A stretch of DNA of 7,389 nucleotides, taken from the NCBI GenBank assembly GCA_027030285.1, contig JALVFC010000490.1:1-7389 (forward strand). Direction: 5' to 3'. The notes under the pieces are model-generated. The model searched no databases, had not been told where the DNA came from, and worked only from the letters and a program-made list of their open reading frames with translations. Made by a program: the position numbers and the translations under genes. Source of the DNA: Thiotrichaceae bacterium. GTDB lineage: Bacteria; Pseudomonadota; Gammaproteobacteria; Thiotrichales; Thiotrichaceae. Below, one piece after another: positions 5,248 to 7,389 of this stretch; the first letter of the stretch is position 1; every line of letters begins with the position of its first letter.

Positions 5248-6510
5248 ATGGAAATTAAACTAATTGAATTAATCTATTCGCGGGACACATTTTTTCTGTT
5301 GATGTCAGGTGTTTTGGTGATGTGGATGGCAACCGGCTTTGCGATGCTGGAGTCTGGCATGGTGCGGACTAAAAGTGTGGCTGAAATCCTTACTAAAAAT
5401 ATTGCCCTATATGCCATTGCCTGCATTATGTATATGTTTATGGGCTACAACATTATGTACGGCGACAGTGATAATGCGTGGATTCCTTCACTCAGTTTCT
5501 TCCTTGGAAATGATAATAGTCTTGCTGAAGTTGTGGCTTCGGGTGGCAAATTAGGCTTTTCCAAACAGGTTGATTTTTTCTTTCAGATGGTCTTTGTTGC
5601 TACCACAATGTCGATTGTGTCAGGTAGCGTGGCAGAGCGCATGAAGCTTTGGTCATTCCTTGTTTTTAGTGTGGTCATGACTGGCGTTATTTATCCCATT
5701 GAAGGCTACTGGAAGTGGGGCGGTGGTATTTTAGATCAAATAGGTTTCCTTGATTTTGCGGGCAGTGGTGTGGTGCATCTTGCGGGTGCATCGGCTGCTC
5801 TAGCAGGTGTTTTGTTGCTTGGTGCCCGGAAAGGTAAATATGTAAAACGTCCTGATGGAAAATTACAGCCCATGGCAATTCCTGGTTCTAATATGACCTT
5901 TGCTACCCTGGGCACCATGATTTTATGGATGGGATGGTTTGGTTTTAATGGTGGATCACAGCTTAGTATTAGCTCGGTTGAATCCGCCAATGCTGTTGCC
6001 CTGATATTTGTGAATACCAATATGGCCGCTGCGGGCGGTTGTGTTGCCGCCTTGATTTTATCCCGTATATGGTTTGGCAAAACCGATTTGACTATGGGCT
6101 TAAATGGCATCTTGGCAGGTCTGGTTGCCATTACTGCAGAACCGCTGACACCCACACCTGGTCTGGCTACTTTTATTGGCATGGTGGCAGGTCTGATCGT
6201 GGTGGTTTCTATTATTCAGCTTGATCGAATTCTTAATATAGATGACCCGGTTGGTGCTATTTCCGTGCATGGTGTGGTTGGAATTTGGGGGTTGTTTGCG
6301 GTGCTATTTTCCAACCCTGATGCGAGTTTCTTTGCACAGCTAGGCGGCATTATTCTGATCTTTGCCTGGACATTTGGAGTGAGTTATCTGACATGGAAAA
6401 TACTTAAAGTCACCATGGGTATTCGTCTCTCCGAACTTGAAGAATATGAAGGTGCCGATATTTCTGAAATTGGTCTGGAAGCATATCCTGAATTTACCCA
6501 AAAACTGTAA
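5248..6510 (+). CDS. amt: Amt-family ammonium channel/transporter
   Basis: Amt proteins are trimeric inner-membrane channels that recruit ammonium and pass ammonia (net ammonium) into the cell. They are often gated by the PII protein GlnK. From ATG 5248 the protein has 420 residues and about eleven hydrophobic segments, the first at about 16-36, without an AmtB-like cleaved signal peptide. The twin histidines of the pore are present at H177 (SGVVHLAGASAAL) and H341 (AISVHGVVGIWGL), and D169 sits eight residues before the first, as in AmtB. QMVFVATTMSIVSGSVAERM is the Amt signature with the Phe-gate region. The C-terminal cytoplasmic tail EYEGADISEIGLEAYPEF is the conserved element that contacts PII. 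A longer frame from GTG 5194 is rejected because that codon lies at the terminator stem. Possible ribosome sites are AAGG at 5233-5236 or GAG at 5239-5241, neither strong. No glnK is seen next to it. The position after an HAO-like gene suggests a link to uptake or sensing of ammonium, which is inference. Confidence 0.95.
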   Translation: MEIKLIELIYSRDTFFLLMSGVLVMWMATGFAMLESGMVRTKSVAEILTKNIALYAIACIMYMFMGYNIMYGDSDNAWIPSLSFFLGNDNSLAEVVASGGKLGFSKQVDFFFQMVFVATTMSIVSGSVAERMKLWSFLVFSVVMTGVIYPIEGYWKWGGGILDQIGFLDFAGSGVVHLAGASAALAGVLLLGARKGKYVKRPDGKLQPMAIPGSNMTFATLGTMILWMGWFGFNGGSQLSISSVESANAVALIFVNTNMAAAGGCVAALILSRIWFGKTDLTMGLNGILAGLVAITAEPLTPTPGLATFIGMVAGLIVVVSIIQLDRILNIDDPVGAISVHGVVGIWGLFAVLFSNPDASFFAQLGGIILIFAWTFGVSYLTWKILKVTMGIRLSELEEYEGADISEIGLEAYPEFTQKL

Positions 6511-6512
6511 AG

Positions 6513-6600
6513 CACTTAACAGCTTGGCAAATATATCGGATGAGTTTGTCTTACTGCTCGATAAGCTGACCTGACCAGATTGTTAAGTGGATATTGCCAA
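6513..6600. repeat. Interleaved inverted repeats between amt and the multiheme cytochrome
   Basis: CACTTAAC (6513-6520) is the exact inverse of GTTAAGTG (6582-6589), and TTGGCAA (6524-6530) the exact inverse of TTGCCAA (6594-6600). The second pair extends to ATAT on the inner sides with one extra A. The order is A-B-A'-B', so both stems together would form a pseudoknot-like RNA rather than a nested hairpin, or the arms could be protein sites on DNA. They occupy most of the 124-base gap. No T-run terminator for amt and no clear promoter for the next gene were found. Confidence 0.45.
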
Positions 6601-6634
6601 TTTGAAAATAGATAGCTTGTGACCGAAAAAGCTT

Positions 6635-7389
6635 ATGAAATATTTACTACATTGCCTTATTGTCAGTCTTTTTTTGCTGGTTCAGCCGTTCGCTGTTTAT
6701 GCTTCTGATGAAGCTGCTGACCGTTCAAATGAGGACTCAGCTAGCCAAACTACCAGTGCAGATGGAAAAAAAAGGCTCGACAAGCAGCAAATCAGCGATG
6801 CTGACTGTTTGGACTGTCATGGTCAAAAAGGCTTCGCTGTTCCTGTGGGTGATAATGGTTCACCGCCTTATCGGTCGCTTGATGTTAATGCACATGCATT
6901 AAAAAATAGTGTGCACGGGCAATATAGCTGTCTTGATTGCCATGGTGATATACAGCAATTACCGCATAAAAAAGACCTGAAAACGGTTGATTGTGTTTCC
7001 TGTCATCTCAGCCAGGGTAAAGGCTCCGCTCCTGCGCGGACAGCCTGGCTAACCAACGATACCGTCAATATTGTTATCCAGACAAAAAACTACACCCATT
7101 CGATACATGCCCTGAAAAAAGGTGCAAAAGATGATGCCAGAAATAATGCCACTTGTGCTGACTGTCATACGGCTCATTATGTGTACCGCTCAGATGATAG
7201 CCGTTCTACTGCACATAAACTCAATGCACCAGAGACCTGTGGTCATTGTCACGCCAAAGAACTAAGTGAGTACCAGCAATCAATTCATGGAGCCAGCCTG
7301 AAAACCCCATGGAAGGGCGATAGTGCTACCTGTACCGACTGCCATTCAGCCCATCAAATTGGTGAAAAAGGGGCAACCACAGCCAATCG
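6635..7389 (+). CDS. Multiheme c-type cytochrome (5' part, runs off the window)
   Basis: The frame is open from ATG 6635 to the right edge (251 full codons), with TGA in frame five codons before the ATG, so this start is firm although the ribosome site is poor. Residues 1-23 (MKYLLHCLIVSLFLLVQPF, then AVYA) form a signal peptide with probable cut at VYA|SD. A short polar stretch to about residue 50 follows, then six CXXCH heme sites at 58, 99, 120, 174, 202 and 233. Between them come conserved histidines in phrases such as NSVHGQYSC, YTHSIHALKKG and YQQSIHGASLKTPWKG, the pattern of large periplasmic multiheme cytochromes with bis-histidine hemes, some of which end in a membrane cytochrome b561-type domain. 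Whether such a domain follows cannot be seen here. It is not a cytochrome c554 or NapC-like protein by its visible layout. The position after hao and amt suggests it carries electrons to or from the octaheme enzyme, which is inference. Confidence 0.9.
   Translation, partial: MKYLLHCLIVSLFLLVQPFAVYASDEAADRSNEDSASQTTSADGKKRLDKQQISDADCLDCHGQKGFAVPVGDNGSPPYRSLDVNAHALKNSVHGQYSCLDCHGDIQQLPHKKDLKTVDCVSCHLSQGKGSAPARTAWLTNDTVNIVIQTKNYTHSIHALKKGAKDDARNNATCADCHTAHYVYRSDDSRSTAHKLNAPETCGHCHAKELSEYQQSIHGASLKTPWKGDSATCTDCHSAHQIGEKGATTAN

Noticed and set aside
5736..6182. 148-codon minus-strand frame inside amt
   Set aside because: Antisense shadow of a gene with all Amt signatures; no independent evidence of coding.
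6660..6902. 80-codon plus-strand frame at the start of the last gene
   Set aside because: Out-of-frame shadow. The frame from 6635 carries the signal peptide and six CXXCH motifs.
1..7389. CRISPR array, tRNA/rRNA genes or insertion-sequence ends
   Set aside because: No regularly spaced direct repeats, no cloverleaf or rRNA-like stretch, and no paired terminal repeats around a transposase were seen.

Overview
The window reads like a gammaproteobacterial chromosome of moderate to low GC. The main evidence is the xerD-dsbC gene order at the left, familiar from Enterobacteria and other Gammaproteobacteria, together with proteins close to the E. coli forms. The species cannot be named from this window. 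Octaheme hydroxylamine-oxidoreductase-like cytochromes occur in methane-oxidising and large sulfur-oxidising Gammaproteobacteria, as well as in ammonia oxidisers, so such a lineage is plausible.

Left part (1-2693, all + strand): the last codons of an unidentified gene overlap the start of xerD (tyrosine recombinase). dsbC (periplasmic disulfide isomerase) follows, then a small gene for an exported protein of unknown function. A perfect 10-bp GC-rich hairpin lies between the last two genes.

Middle part (2694-3514): no intact gene. It holds a decayed minus-strand fragment matching the C-terminal end of AAA ATPase/DUF4143 proteins, several short inverted repeats, and a very good sigma-54 (-24/-12) promoter, TGGTACGGAAATTGCC, 48 bases before the next gene.

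Right part (3515-7389, all + strand): an octaheme c-type cytochrome of the hydroxylamine oxidoreductase (HAO) family, a strong intrinsic terminator, an Amt-family ammonium channel, a gap with interleaved inverted repeats, and the first 251 codons of a second multiheme cytochrome (six CXXCH hemes so far) that runs off the edge. The usual nitrifier partners haoB, cycA and cycB are not seen in the window.

Inferred logic: a nitrogen-regulated sigma-54 promoter drives a periplasmic octaheme enzyme acting on hydroxylamine, nitrite or a related nitrogen compound. An ammonium channel and a multiheme electron-transfer cytochrome are encoded alongside. Reaction direction (oxidation or reduction) and electron partner cannot be decided from sequence alone. 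The HAO-Amt-multiheme arrangement behind a sigma-54 promoter is the most interesting item here.
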